Below are positions 8,980 to 17,553 of a DNA stretch of 64,000 nt, piece after piece. The stretch covers positions 5,022,001 to 5,086,000 of the forward strand of contig NZ_CP101137.1 of the NCBI RefSeq assembly GCF_028473745.1, read 5' to 3'. This DNA is from Streptomyces sp. M92. GTDB lineage: Bacteria > Actinomycetota > Actinomycetes > Streptomycetales > Streptomycetaceae. The stretch's first letter is position 1. Every line of letters starts with the position of its first letter. Both the position numbers and the translations under genes were made by a program. Under the pieces are notes generated by a model, which made no database searches, was not told where the DNA came from, and saw only the letters and a program-made list of their open reading frames with translations.

Positions 8980-9159
8980 GTGACCACGGACACCAGTGAG
9001 AAACCCGTCGCCCGCCGCCAGGAGACCGGTTGGTCCACGGCCCGACGGCTGCGTGGCCGGGGTGCGATGCGCACCTGGATACCGGCCGTCGAGGACGGCA
9101 CGAGCGCACACGCACCGCGGACGGGGCAGGAGTCGAACATCGTCAGGGGCGAGGACTGA
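8980..9159 (+). CDS. Possible small basic protein of unknown function
   Basis: A 59-codon frame starting at GTG 8980, preceded by a good AGAAGGAAG box about 10 bases upstream. The product is basic and hydrophilic (RRLRGRGAMRTWIPAVEDG in the middle) with no domain I recognise. Codon use is not clearly gene-like, so it may be a chance frame in the 423-base gap between the CBS gene and the dehydratase. Apart from this frame I see nothing definite in that gap. Confidence 0.3.
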   Translation: MTTDTSEKPVARRQETGWSTARRLRGRGAMRTWIPAVEDGTSAHAPRTGQESNIVRGED

Positions 9160-9313
9160 ACCGTCCCGGAGACACGAAGGACACCCCAGCGCGCCGGCCA
9201 TGTGCCGGCGCGGTGCGCGTCCGGACCGGCCGCCGCCACGGGCGGCCCGCGGGTAATGTCGGCGAAAGGCTCCCGCCCGCCCGCCCCACCCCCTGCAAGG
9301 CACCGAACCGTCC

Positions 9314-10291
9314 ATGAACCTCCTGGTCACCGGCGCAGCCGGATTCATAGGCTCCCGATACGTCCGGACACTGCTCGCCCCGGACGCCCCCGACGCGCCG
9401 CGGATCACGGTTCTGGACAGCCTCACCTACGCCGGCACTCTCGACGCCCTCCCACTCGGCCACCCCCGGCTGGACTTCGTGCACGGCGACATCCGCGACA
9501 CCGCGCTGGTCGACAAACTGATGGCCGGCACCGACCAAGTGGTGCACTTCGCCGCCGAGTCCCACGTGGACCGGTCGATCGGCGCCGCCGCCGACTTCGT
9601 GCTCACCAACGTCGTCGGCACCCAGACCCTGCTGGACGCGGCCCTGCGGCACGGCGCGGACACCTTCGTGCACGTCTCCACCGACGAGGTCTACGGCTCG
9701 CTGGAGTCCGGTTCGGCCACGGAGGAGTATCCGCTGCGGCCCAGCTCCCCGTACGCCGCCTCCAAGGCGTCGGCCGACCTGCTCGCCCTCTCCTACCACC
9801 GCACCCACGGCCTGGACGTGCGGGTGACCCGGTGCTCCAACAACTATGGCCCGTACCAGTTCCCCGAAAAACTCGTGCCGCTGTTCGTCACCCACCTCCT
9901 CGACGGCCGGAAGGTCCCGCTGTACGGCGACGGGCGCAACGTCCGCGACTGGCTCCACGTGGACGACCACTGCCATGGCGTCGACCTGGTCCGTACCCGG
10001 GGCCGGGCCGGCCAGGTCTACAACATCGGCGGCGGCACCGAACTGACCAACCGCGAACTCACCGGCCTGCTTCTCGACGCCTGCGGCGCCGGCCGGGACC
10101 GGATCGAGTACGTCGCCGACCGCAAGGGCCACGACCTGCGCTACTCGGTCGACTGGAGCAAGGCCCGCGACGAACTGGGCTACCGTCCCGGCCGGGACTT
10201 CACGGCAGGGCTGGCCGGCACCGTCGCCTGGTACCGGGCCAACCGGGCCTGGTGGGAGACGCTCAAGCAAAGGACGGGGTCCGCCCCATAG
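9314..10291 (+). CDS. rfbB: dTDP-glucose 4,6-dehydratase
   Basis: 325 residues, an extended short-chain dehydrogenase. The Rossmann motif TGAAGFIGS is at the N-terminus. The RmlB signature VHFAAESHVDRSI, STDEVYG and the catalytic YAASK follow, then SNNYGPYQFPEKLVPLF and the substrate-loop motif GDGRNVRDWLHVDDHC. This set is specific to enzymes converting dTDP-glucose to dTDP-4-keto-6-deoxyglucose, the branch point for rhamnose and deoxysugars. No other deoxysugar genes lie nearby, so it may serve cell-wall rhamnose or a distant cluster. It ends nine bases before the phosphoesterase gene. Confidence 0.95.
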   Translation: MNLLVTGAAGFIGSRYVRTLLAPDAPDAPRITVLDSLTYAGTLDALPLGHPRLDFVHGDIRDTALVDKLMAGTDQVVHFAAESHVDRSIGAAADFVLTNVVGTQTLLDAALRHGADTFVHVSTDEVYGSLESGSATEEYPLRPSSPYAASKASADLLALSYHRTHGLDVRVTRCSNNYGPYQFPEKLVPLFVTHLLDGRKVPLYGDGRNVRDWLHVDDHCHGVDLVRTRGRAGQVYNIGGGTELTNRELTGLLLDACGAGRDRIEYVADRKGHDLRYSVDWSKARDELGYRPGRDFTAGLAGTVAWYRANRAWWETLKQRTGSAP

Positions 10292-10300
10292 GCTGGTTCC

Positions 10301-10801
10301 GTGCGACTGCTGCTCATGTCAGACACCCATCTGCCGAAGCGGGCGAAGGAACTGCCCGAAGCGCTGCTGGCGGAGATCCCGCGCGCCGACGTCGTCGTGC
10401 ACGCGGGGGACTGGGTCGACACGGACACCCTCGACCTGCTGGAGCACCGCAGCCAACGGCTCGTCGGCGTGTACGGCAACAACGACGGGCCCGGCCTGCG
10501 TGCCCGGCTGCCCGAGGTGGCATACGCGGACCTCGGCGGCCTGCGCTTCGGCGTCGTCCACGAGACGGGCGCCGCCCAGGGGCGCGAGCGGCGCTGCGCC
10601 GCCCGCTTCCCGGACCTCGACGTCCTGGTCTTCGGACACAGCCACATCCCCTGGGACACCACCGCCGACACCGGCCTGCGGCTGCTCAACCCGGGTTCGC
10701 CGACCGACCGGCGCCGACAGCCGTACTGCACCTACATGACGGCCACGGTCGCCGACGGCCGGCTCGGGGACGTCGAACTGCACCGGCTGCCGCGGCGGTA
10801 G
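10301..10801 (+). CDS. YfcE/MJ0936-type metallophosphoesterase
   Basis: 166 residues starting at GTG 10301. It has the compact calcineurin-like fold motifs: SDTHL for the first metal pair, HAGDWVD, the GNNDG bridge, and FGHSHIP near the end, followed by the typical NPGSPTDRRR. Members hydrolyse phosphodiesters in vitro; physiological substrates are mostly unknown. It follows the dehydratase gene by nine bases, suggesting one transcript, though no functional link is obvious. It converges with the beta-propeller gene, only nine bases apart. Confidence 0.9.
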   Translation: MRLLLMSDTHLPKRAKELPEALLAEIPRADVVVHAGDWVDTDTLDLLEHRSQRLVGVYGNNDGPGLRARLPEVAYADLGGLRFGVVHETGAAQGRERRCAARFPDLDVLVFGHSHIPWDTTADTGLRLLNPGSPTDRRRQPYCTYMTATVADGRLGDVELHRLPRR

Positions 10802-10810
10802 CGGGCCGGT

Positions 10811-12067
10811 TCAGCCGCCGGACGGGCCCGTCCAGTCCGCCGCCACGTGCCCGATCCGCACCCGCTGGGGGTGGTCGCCCACGGGGACGGACACCGACTT
10901 CTCGCCGGTCGCGAAGTCGATGGCGGTCACCTGGTCGGCGCCGCTCTCGGAGACCACGCAGTGCGTGCCGTCGCCGCTGACCGTGGCCCAGTACGGCTTC
11001 GCGGCGTTGACCAGCGGGCCCTCGCGCAGCGTCGCGCGGTCCACGACCGTCGCGTAGTCGTCCATCGTGCCCGCGACGCAGAGCTTGGTGCCGTCCGGGC
11101 TCATGGAGATGCCGTGGTGGCGCGAGTCGTTGACCCAGGTCGTGCGGTCGTCGTCGGTGGCCGGGTTCTCCGGCAGGGTCTTGGTGCGGGTGATCCGGTC
11201 GGTGGCGATGTCGTACTCGAAGAAGCCGTTGAAGAACGACACCTGGAAGTACAGCTTGGACTCGTCCGGCGAGAAGACGGCGGGCCGCACGGCGTCGGAC
11301 CGGTCGCCGAGACCGATCGCGTCGAGGCGCTCGCGCATGTCGATCACCTTGACCTGCTCGTACGTCGTCGCGTCCACGACGGTGATGCGCCGGTCGCCCT
11401 TGGTCCAGTCCAGCCAGGGGGCGTCGAGCGCGGTGTTCACCTCGCCGATGGACATGTTCCAGATGTACCTGCCGTCGCGGGTGAAGATGTTCTCGTGCGG
11501 CTTGTCGCCGGTACGGAAGGAGCCGAGCTCCTCCCCGGACTCGATGTCCAGCACGTGCACGGTGTTGGAGGTGGACGCCGACACCGCGACCCGGGTGCCG
11601 TCGGGGGAGACCGCCATGTGGTCGGAGCGGTAGCCGGAGACCGGGAAGCGCCAGTTGATGTCACCGGTGGCGAGGTCCACGGACACGACGTCCGCGAAGC
11701 TCGGCCGGGAGACCACCACCGACGAGCCGTCCGGTGTCGAGTACATGTCATCGACGAACTGGTCATGCCCCTCGCCGACACTGTTGCGGATGGCCTGGAA
11801 GTAGATCCACTTGATCGGGTCGGCGTTGATCTCCGCCATCCGCTCCGCCTTGTCCGGGATGACGTCGATCCGGCCGATTCTCGCGAAGTCGCCGGTGGAC
11901 CGGATGACGTCGGCGGTGCCGTCCCAGTTGTTGCCGACGAACATCACCTCGCGCAGAGCGGCAGGGGAGTCGGGGGCGGCCGCCGCGCCGGTCACGGGAG
12001 CGGCGGCGAGGGCGAGTGCGGTGGCGACGGCGGCGGCGCGGAGGAGCCTGGTTCGATGGGCGGGCAT
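10811..12067 (-). CDS. Secreted YncE-like beta-propeller protein
   Basis: 418 residues. It begins with a clear Sec-type signal peptide (basic start, hydrophobic AAAVATALALAAAPVTGAAA). The rest is built of repeated ~40-residue blades such as VSPDGTRVAVSAS, VLDIESGEELGSF, MSPDGTKLCVAGT and VVSESGADQVTAIDFATGEK. This is the seven-bladed WD/YVTN-like propeller of YncE-type proteins, usually binding surfaces or redox partners; ligand unknown. The gene is divergent from the TetR regulator at 12252, and the palindrome at 12151-12166 lies between them, so it is the likely target of that regulator. Confidence 0.88.
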   Translation of the reverse strand: MPAHRTRLLRAAAVATALALAAAPVTGAAAAPDSPAALREVMFVGNNWDGTADVIRSTGDFARIGRIDVIPDKAERMAEINADPIKWIYFQAIRNSVGEGHDQFVDDMYSTPDGSSVVVSRPSFADVVSVDLATGDINWRFPVSGYRSDHMAVSPDGTRVAVSASTSNTVHVLDIESGEELGSFRTGDKPHENIFTRDGRYIWNMSIGEVNTALDAPWLDWTKGDRRITVVDATTYEQVKVIDMRERLDAIGLGDRSDAVRPAVFSPDESKLYFQVSFFNGFFEYDIATDRITRTKTLPENPATDDDRTTWVNDSRHHGISMSPDGTKLCVAGTMDDYATVVDRATLREGPLVNAAKPYWATVSGDGTHCVVSESGADQVTAIDFATGEKSVSVPVGDHPQRVRIGHVAADWTGPSGG

Positions 12068-12150
12068 GCTGCTCTCCTCTGGCGGTGGGCGTGGCGGGGG
12101 CGCTGGCGCGCTGGCGCGCGCATTCTGAACACAGCCGCTTTCAGAGTGAA

Positions 12151-12166
12151 CTTACTGCAAAGTAAG
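12151..12166. promoter_or_regulatory. Candidate TetR operator between the propeller and TetR genes
   Basis: CTTACT-GCAA-AGTAAG is a perfect 6+4+6 palindrome in an otherwise GC-rich divergent promoter region. Such TTACT/AGTAA sites are typical TetR-family operators. Confidence 0.6.
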
Positions 12167-12251
12167 GAAGGAACGCCCTTCTCCACAAGACCGCGTACAC
12201 GACAAAATTGGCCGCGGGTGGGGAAATGGCGGTGGCGGGCAGGGGGTGCGG

Positions 12252-12914
12252 GTGGCGGGCAGGCTCAGGGCGCCCACGGGACGCTACGGCGGCAAGTCCG
12301 CCGCACAACGCCAGGCCGAGCGCCGCCGGCGCTTCCTCGACGCCGCGCTCCAGCTCTTCGGCGACACCCCCGGCTACCGCGCCACGACCGTCGCCGCCCT
12401 CAGCGAGGCCGCGGGTCTGTCCACCCGCCAGTTCTACGAGGAGTTCCGCACCCTGGAGGACGTGCTCGCCGCCCTGCACCTCCAGGTCAACGACTGGGCC
12501 GAGCGAGCCGTCCTCGCGGCGGCGGCCGACGCGCGTGGGCTGCCCCTGCCCGAACGCGCCGGCGCGATCTTCCGCGCCTACGCCGCCGACGTCACCTCCG
12601 ATCCCCGTCGCGTGCGCATCACCTTCGTCGAGATCATCGGGGTCAGCCCCCGCCTGGAGGAGCAGCGGCTGGCCCGCCGCGCCCGCTGGGTCGACCTCAT
12701 CCGCGCCGAGGCCGAGTCCGCCGCCGCGCGCGGAGAGGCGGCGTCCCGCGACTACCGGCTCGCCGCCACGGCCTTCATCGGCGGCGTCAACGGCCTGCTG
12801 CACGACTACAGCGCGGGCTGGGTGGACGCGACCCTGGACGAGGTCGTCGACGAACTGGTCCGCCAGCTCCTGGCCGTGCTCCGGCCCCCCGGCTGGGGGG
12901 CCGGCCAGACGTGA
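12252..12914 (+). CDS. TetR-family transcriptional regulator
   Basis: About 220 residues. The N-terminal helix-turn-helix region includes RRRRFLDAALQLFGD, TTVAALSEAAGLSTRQFYEE and FRTLEDVLAALHLQV, the normal TetR_N layout. The C-terminal ligand domain is alpha-helical and unassigned. GTG 12252 has a GGGGG box five bases upstream; GTG 12246 in the same frame is the alternative. The gene is divergent from the secreted propeller gene, with a palindromic operator between, so it probably represses that gene and itself. Confidence 0.88.
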   Translation: MAGRLRAPTGRYGGKSAAQRQAERRRRFLDAALQLFGDTPGYRATTVAALSEAAGLSTRQFYEEFRTLEDVLAALHLQVNDWAERAVLAAAADARGLPLPERAGAIFRAYAADVTSDPRRVRITFVEIIGVSPRLEEQRLARRARWVDLIRAEAESAAARGEAASRDYRLAATAFIGGVNGLLHDYSAGWVDATLDEVVDELVRQLLAVLRPPGWGAGQT

Positions 12915-12940
12915 CCGGAGACCGATCCGCTTCCGGTCAC
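12911..12940. terminator. Two-way terminator hairpin
   Basis: GTGACCGGA (12911-12919) pairs with TCCGGTCAC (12932-12940). It overlaps the stop codons of both converging genes, TetR and SnoaL-like. Confidence 0.6.
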
Positions 12941-13302
12941 TCGTCCCAGGCCTGGACGGTGGTCTGCTCGGCGATCGCGCCGCCCCGCAGCGACAGCATC
13001 GACTCGGCGAGCACCCGCACGCCGTCCGGGTACACGCACTCCTCGGTGAAGGCGACCTGGTCGCCCTGCACGAGGCACCGGGTCAGCCGGTGCGACATGT
13101 CGCGGCTGTACACGTCGTCGAGCATCTCGGCGATCTCGTCCCGGCCGTGCAGGACCTTGGGGCGGCTGGGCTGGTCGTACCGGTCGACGATGCGGACCTC
13201 CGCGTCCGGCGCGTAGAGCGACACCAGGGGCGCCGCCGTCTCTCCTTCGATGCCCCGGCGCAGTGCTTCGACGTCGAAGCCGGGGCCGGCCTGAGCGCTC
13301 AT
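12937..13302 (-). CDS. SnoaL-like/NTF2-fold protein
   Basis: 121 residues. The start ATG 13302 has an ideal AGGAGGT box, which rules out the longer frame. The layout is that of SnoaL-like NTF2 folds: an N-terminal helix (ALRRGIEGETAAPLVSLYA), then DAEVRIVD, a helix with HGRDEIAEMLDDV, and beta strands QVAFTEECVYPDG and AIAEQTTVQAWDE. Members are small enzymes or ligand-binding proteins, sometimes polyketide cyclases. Nothing nearby points to a pathway. Confidence 0.8.
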   Translation of the reverse strand: MSAQAGPGFDVEALRRGIEGETAAPLVSLYAPDAEVRIVDRYDQPSRPKVLHGRDEIAEMLDDVYSRDMSHRLTRCLVQGDQVAFTEECVYPDGVRVLAESMLSLRGGAIAEQTTVQAWDE

Positions 13303-13471
13303 GACGACCTCCTTTCGAAGACCGCGGCCCGAGGGGGCGGGCCGCACGGGCCCTTACTCCGAGCCTCCTCCGTCCGGGCGCCCACGGCAACGCGGCCGGG
13401 CGACTGGTCCCGTCGGGTGAGCGGCGCCGCCCGCCCGTGTCCGTCCGGTGCCCGGCACCGTTGCTCAGGAC

Positions 13472-13756
13472 ATGACTTCAACACGACGTATCGCCGCCGC
13501 CGTCGGGCTCGCCGCCGGTGTCGCCGGCCTCGCCGCGCCGATGGCGAGCGCCGCCGAGGGTGGCGCGCTGGGCGCCGACAAGCTCAGCGTGACCAAGACG
13601 CTCGACTCGCTCGCGGTGAGCGACATGCCCGCCGAGGACCGGGCCCGGATGCCGCGGCCCTCCCAGCAGTTGAACCGGCTCAACGACCTCAACCAGCTCC
13701 AGCAGGTCACCGGGCTCGTCTCCCCGCTGTTCGGAGCCGTCCCCGCGCTCGGCTGA
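13472..13756 (+). CDS. Small secreted protein of unknown function
   Basis: 94 residues from ATG 13472 (an in-frame GTG at 13448 is possible). The N-terminus is a strong Sec signal: TSTRRIAAAVGLAAGVAGLA, then cleavage expected after MASA-A. The mature ~70 residues are hydrophilic with a run of Asn/Gln/Leu (QQLNRLNDLNQLQQVTGLV) likely to form an amphipathic helix, and end in PLFGAVPALG. No Cys. The style recalls other small exported Streptomyces proteins, but I recognise no family. A strong hairpin follows. Confidence 0.75.
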   Translation: MTSTRRIAAAVGLAAGVAGLAAPMASAAEGGALGADKLSVTKTLDSLAVSDMPAEDRARMPRPSQQLNRLNDLNQLQQVTGLVSPLFGAVPALG

Positions 13757-13773
13757 CGACCCGCGCGCACCAG

Positions 13774-13813
13774 GCCGCCGAGGGCCGCCCGGCACCGGGC
13801 GGCCCTCGGCGGC
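13774..13813. terminator. Strong two-way terminator hairpin
   Basis: A 19-bp perfect inverted repeat (arms 13774-13792 and 13795-13813, beginning GCCGCCGAGGG) with a two-base centre. It lies between two converging genes. Confidence 0.85.
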
Positions 13814-13828
13814 GTGCCGCGGGCGGAC

Positions 13829-15583
13829 TCAGCCGCCGGCGGCCAGGAACTGGGTGGCCGCCAGCTCCGCGTACAGCGGATCGGCGGTGACCAGTTCCCG
13901 GTGCGTGCCCACGGCCCGGACCCGGCCCGCGTCCATCACCACGATCCGCTCGGCCATCGTCACCGTGGACAGCCGGTGCGCGACGACCAACACCGTCGTC
14001 GTACGGGCCACGTCGGCCACCGTGTCGCGCAGCGCCGCCTCGTTGACCGCGTCCAGCTGCGAGGTGGCCTCGTCGAGCAGCAGCAGCCGCGGACGGCGCA
14101 GCAGGGCGCGCGCGATGGCGACCCGCTGGCGTTCACCGCCCGACAGCTTGGTGCCGCGATGCCCGACCAGCGTCTCGAGGCCGTCCGGCAGCCGCGCCAC
14201 CAGGGAATCGAGGCGGGTCGTCTTCACCACCGCGGCGACGGCGGCGTCGTCCGCCTCCGGGTTGCCCAGCAGCAGGTTGTTCCGCAGCGAACCGGACAGC
14301 ACCGGCGCATCCTGCTCCACGTAACCGATCGCGGCCCGCAGCGAGGCCAGGTCCCAGTCCGCAAGGCTCCGGCCGTCCAGCGAGATCTCCCCCGAGACCG
14401 GATCGTAGAACCGCTCGACCAGGGAGAATACGGTGGTCTTGCCCGCTCCGGACGGACCGACGAAAGCCGTCATCCCCCGGGACGGCACTTCGAAGGTCAC
14501 CCCGTGGTGGATGTAGGGCAGGTCGTCGGCGTAGCGGAAGCGGACGTCACGGAAGGCGACGGACGCAGGCTCCGAGCCCGGCGACGGCAGGGGCGCGGGA
14601 CGGGCCGCGGGCTCCGCGGGCAGGCTCAGCGCGGCCTGGATGCGGGCGAGCGCCGCCTTGCCCGTCTGGTACTGCGTGATCGCGGAGACGACCTCCTGTA
14701 TCGGCGACATCAGGTAGAACACGAACAGCAGGAACGCGACCAGCGTGCCGATGTCGATCGCCTCCGTCGCCACCCGGGCCCCGCCCACCGCGAGCACCGT
14801 GATGAACGCGGTCTGCATCGCCAGCCCGGCCGTGTTGCCCGCCGCCGCCGACCACTTGGCGGCGCGCACGCTCTGCCGCCAGGACTCCTCGGCGGCCTCG
14901 TGCAGCGCACGCTCCTCCCGGGGCTCGGCCCCGGACGCCTTCACCGTGCGCAGCGCGCCGAGTATCCGCTCCAGCGCGGCGCCCATCACGCCCACCGCGT
15001 CCTGCGCCTGCCGGCTCGCCCGGTTGATGCGCGGCACGATCAGGCCCAGCACCGTCCCCGCCCCGGCGACCACCGCCAGGGTGACCCCGAGCAGCACCGG
15101 GTCGACCAGGCCCATCATCACCAGGGTCGCCACCAGCGTGAGCCCGCCGGTGCCGAGGCCGACGAGGGAGTCGGTGGTGACCTCGCGCAGCAGGGTCGTG
15201 TCGGAGGTGATCCGGGCCATCAGGTCGCCGGGCTCGGTGCGGTCCACCGCGGTGATCCGCAGCCGCAGCAGATACGACGACAGGGTGCGCCGCGCGCCGA
15301 GCACCACGGACTCGGCGGTGCGCCGCAGCACGTACCCGCCCAGCGCGCCCAGCGCCGCGTTGGCGACCACCAGTCCCGACATGGCCAGCAGCGCGCCGGT
15401 GATGGCACGGTCGTGCGACAGGTCGTCGATCAGCTCCCGCGCCACCAGCGGCAGCATCAGCCCCGTGGCGCCGGTGACGAGGGAGAGCACGGCGCCCGCG
15501 AACAGGGCCCTGCGGTGCGGCCGTACGTACGTCAGCAGCTGCCGCCAGGCGGGCTGACCGGCTTCTGTCCCAGCGGTGCTCAC
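13829..15583 (-). CDS. ABC exporter, fused membrane and ATPase domains (MsbA/multidrug type)
   Basis: 584 residues starting at GTG 15583, set by AAGGAG. Six-helix type-1 exporter domain (~20-310) followed by the ATPase: Walker A GPSGAGKTT, Q-loop EQDAPV, signature LSGGERQR, Walker B LLLLDEATSQLD and switch VVAHRLSTV. Half-transporters of this type act as homodimers or with a partner to export lipids, drugs or peptides. No partner half is adjacent, so a homodimer is likely. Substrate unknown. Confidence 0.92.
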   Translation of the reverse strand: MSTAGTEAGQPAWRQLLTYVRPHRRALFAGAVLSLVTGATGLMLPLVARELIDDLSHDRAITGALLAMSGLVVANAALGALGGYVLRRTAESVVLGARRTLSSYLLRLRITAVDRTEPGDLMARITSDTTLLREVTTDSLVGLGTGGLTLVATLVMMGLVDPVLLGVTLAVVAGAGTVLGLIVPRINRASRQAQDAVGVMGAALERILGALRTVKASGAEPREERALHEAAEESWRQSVRAAKWSAAAGNTAGLAMQTAFITVLAVGGARVATEAIDIGTLVAFLLFVFYLMSPIQEVVSAITQYQTGKAALARIQAALSLPAEPAARPAPLPSPGSEPASVAFRDVRFRYADDLPYIHHGVTFEVPSRGMTAFVGPSGAGKTTVFSLVERFYDPVSGEISLDGRSLADWDLASLRAAIGYVEQDAPVLSGSLRNNLLLGNPEADDAAVAAVVKTTRLDSLVARLPDGLETLVGHRGTKLSGGERQRVAIARALLRRPRLLLLDEATSQLDAVNEAALRDTVADVARTTTVLVVAHRLSTVTMAERIVVMDAGRVRAVGTHRELVTADPLYAELAATQFLAAGG

Positions 15584-15713
15584 GGCACTCCTTCGGCAGG
15601 TGGGCGGAGACATCAGGCTACGTGGGCCCCGAACACGGTCGGAGCGTTCCTTGGCGATCAGTTGCGCGTAGGCTCGGGGGGAACGCTGAACGGCCGAAGA
15701 AGGGGTCCAGACC

Positions 15714-16802
15714 ATGGCGCAGGAAGTACGCGGCGTGATCGCACCGGGCAAGGACGAACCGGTGCGGATCGAGAAGATCGTCGTGCCCGATCCCGGACCG
15801 GGCGAGGCCGTGGTCAGTGTCCAGGCCTGCGGGGTGTGCCACACCGACCTGCACTACAAGCAGGGCGGCATCAGCGACGACTACCCCTTCCTGCTCGGCC
15901 ACGAGGCCGCGGGCGTGGTCGAGTCGGTCGGTGCCGGCGTCACCGACGTCGCCCCCGGCGACTTCGTGATCCTCAACTGGCGCGCGGTGTGCGGCAAGTG
16001 CCGGGCCTGTCTGCGCGGACGCCCCTGGTACTGCTTCGACACCCACAACGCCGAGCAGAAGATGACGCTGGCCTCGACCGGCCAGGAACTCTCCCCGGCC
16101 CTCGGCATCGGTGCCTTCGCCGAGAAGACGCTGGTCGCCGCCGGACAGTGCACCAAGGTCGACCCGGGTGCCTCCGCTCAGGTGGCCGGCCTGCTGGGCT
16201 GCGGCGTGATGGCCGGCATCGGCGCCGCCATCAACACCGGCAACGTCGGCCGCGGCGACACCGTCGCCGTCATCGGCTGCGGCGGCGTCGGCGACGCGGC
16301 CATCGCCGGCTCCCACCTCGCCGGAGCCGCGAAGGTCATCGCCGTCGACATCGACGACCGCAAGCTGGAGACCGCTCGCTCCATGGGCGCCACCCACACC
16401 GTCAACTCCCGCGAGACCGACCCCGTCGAGGCGGTCCGCGAACTGACCGGCGGCTTCGGCGCCGACGTCGTCATCGAGGCCGTCGGCCGCCCGGAGACCT
16501 ACCGGCAGGCCTTCTACGCCCGCGACCTGGCCGGCACCGTCGTCCTCGTCGGCGTCCCCACGCCCGAGATGAATCTGGAGCTGCCGCTCCTCGACGTCTT
16601 CGGCCGCGGCGGCTCCCTGAAGTCCTCCTGGTACGGCGACTGCCTGCCCTCCCGCGACTTCCCGATGCTCATCGACCTCCACCTCCAGGGCCGCCTGGAC
16701 CTGGACAAGTTCGTCACCGAGACCATCCGGCTCGACGAGGTCGAGAAGGCCTTCGAGCGGATGCACGCCGGTGACGTGCTGCGTTCGGTGGTGGTGCTGT
16801 GA
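15714..16802 (+). CDS. mscR: S-(hydroxymethyl)mycothiol dehydrogenase (mycothiol-dependent formaldehyde dehydrogenase)
   Basis: 362 residues, zinc-dependent medium-chain dehydrogenase. The catalytic zinc site is in ACGVCHTDLHY and GHEAAG; the structural zinc motif is CGKCRACLRGRPWYC. The cofactor motif is GCGGVGDAA with Asp in AVDIDD, pointing to NAD. Overall it matches the actinobacterial enzyme oxidising S-hydroxymethyl-mycothiol to S-formyl-mycothiol, which also reduces S-nitrosomycothiol. The stop overlaps the start of the metallo-hydrolase (TGATG), a pairing known for this pathway. Confidence 0.92.
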   Translation: MAQEVRGVIAPGKDEPVRIEKIVVPDPGPGEAVVSVQACGVCHTDLHYKQGGISDDYPFLLGHEAAGVVESVGAGVTDVAPGDFVILNWRAVCGKCRACLRGRPWYCFDTHNAEQKMTLASTGQELSPALGIGAFAEKTLVAAGQCTKVDPGASAQVAGLLGCGVMAGIGAAINTGNVGRGDTVAVIGCGGVGDAAIAGSHLAGAAKVIAVDIDDRKLETARSMGATHTVNSRETDPVEAVRELTGGFGADVVIEAVGRPETYRQAFYARDLAGTVVLVGVPTPEMNLELPLLDVFGRGGSLKSSWYGDCLPSRDFPMLIDLHLQGRLDLDKFVTETIRLDEVEKAFERMHAGDVLRSVVVL

Positions 16803-17431
16803 TGACCGCCCGCATCGAACGCCTCGTCACCTCCGGGCAGTTCAGCCTCGACGGCGGCAGCTGGGACGTCGACAACAACGTCTGGCTGGTCGGCGACGAC
16901 CACGAGGTGATCGTCATCGACGCCGCCCACGACGCCGACGCCATCGCCGAGGCCGTCGGCGACCGCCGGCTCACCGCCATCGTGTGCACCCACGCCCACA
17001 ACGACCACGTGAACGCCGCGCCCGCCCTCGCCGAGCGCACCGGTGCCACCATCTGGCTGCACCGCGACGACATGCCCCTGTGGCAGCGGACCCACCCCGA
17101 CCGCGACCCCGACGCCTGGCTGACCGACGGCCAGGTCATCGAGGCAGCCGGCGCCGACCTGACCGTCCTGCACACCCCCGGGCACGCGCCCGGCGCGGTC
17201 TGCCTCTACGACCCGGGCCTCGGCACCGTCTTCACCGGCGACACCCTCTTCCAGGGCGGCCCCGGCGCCACCGGACGCTCCTACTCCCACTTCCCGACGA
17301 TCATCGACTCGATCCGCGACCGGCTTCTGGTGCTCCCGCCCGAGACCGAGGTCCGCACCGGTCACGGCGACCCGACCACCATCGGGGCCGAGGCACCGCA
17401 CCTGGAGGAGTGGATCAAGCGCGGTCACTGA
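16802..17431 (+). CDS. Metallo-beta-lactamase-fold hydrolase paired with mycothiol dehydrogenase
   Basis: 209 residues. Metal ligands are in THAHNDHVNA (the HxHxDH motif), HTPGHAPGAV and FTGDTLF, with a late His in GHGDPT: the glyoxalase II-like pattern. ATG 16802 shares bases with the stop of the dehydrogenase gene, so the two are translated together. The most likely role is hydrolysis of S-formyl- or another S-acyl-mycothiol made by the preceding enzyme. That is inferred from context; the fold alone does not give the substrate. Confidence 0.88.
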   Translation: MTARIERLVTSGQFSLDGGSWDVDNNVWLVGDDHEVIVIDAAHDADAIAEAVGDRRLTAIVCTHAHNDHVNAAPALAERTGATIWLHRDDMPLWQRTHPDRDPDAWLTDGQVIEAAGADLTVLHTPGHAPGAVCLYDPGLGTVFTGDTLFQGGPGATGRSYSHFPTIIDSIRDRLLVLPPETEVRTGHGDPTTIGAEAPHLEEWIKRGH

Positions 17432-17481
17432 CCCGGTGCGCGACGGCACCGGCGGGAAACACCCGTAAAAGGTGACAGAAG

Positions 17482-17553
17482 ATGTCCGGCTTCCGAGGCA
17501 CCCTCGAACACGAGATCAGCAGCAGTCGTGGGAGAGGAACGGAAGCCGGACAT
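17482..17553 (+). promoter_or_regulatory. 14-bp perfect inverted repeat covering the RBS and start codon of the SDR gene
   Basis: ATGTCCGGCTTCCG (17482-17495) is the exact reverse complement of CGGAAGCCGGACAT (17540-17553). The arms are separated by 44 bases. The second arm contains the GGAAG ribosome-binding site and ends in the start codon's AT. In mRNA the two could pair and hide the start. Confidence 0.6.
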
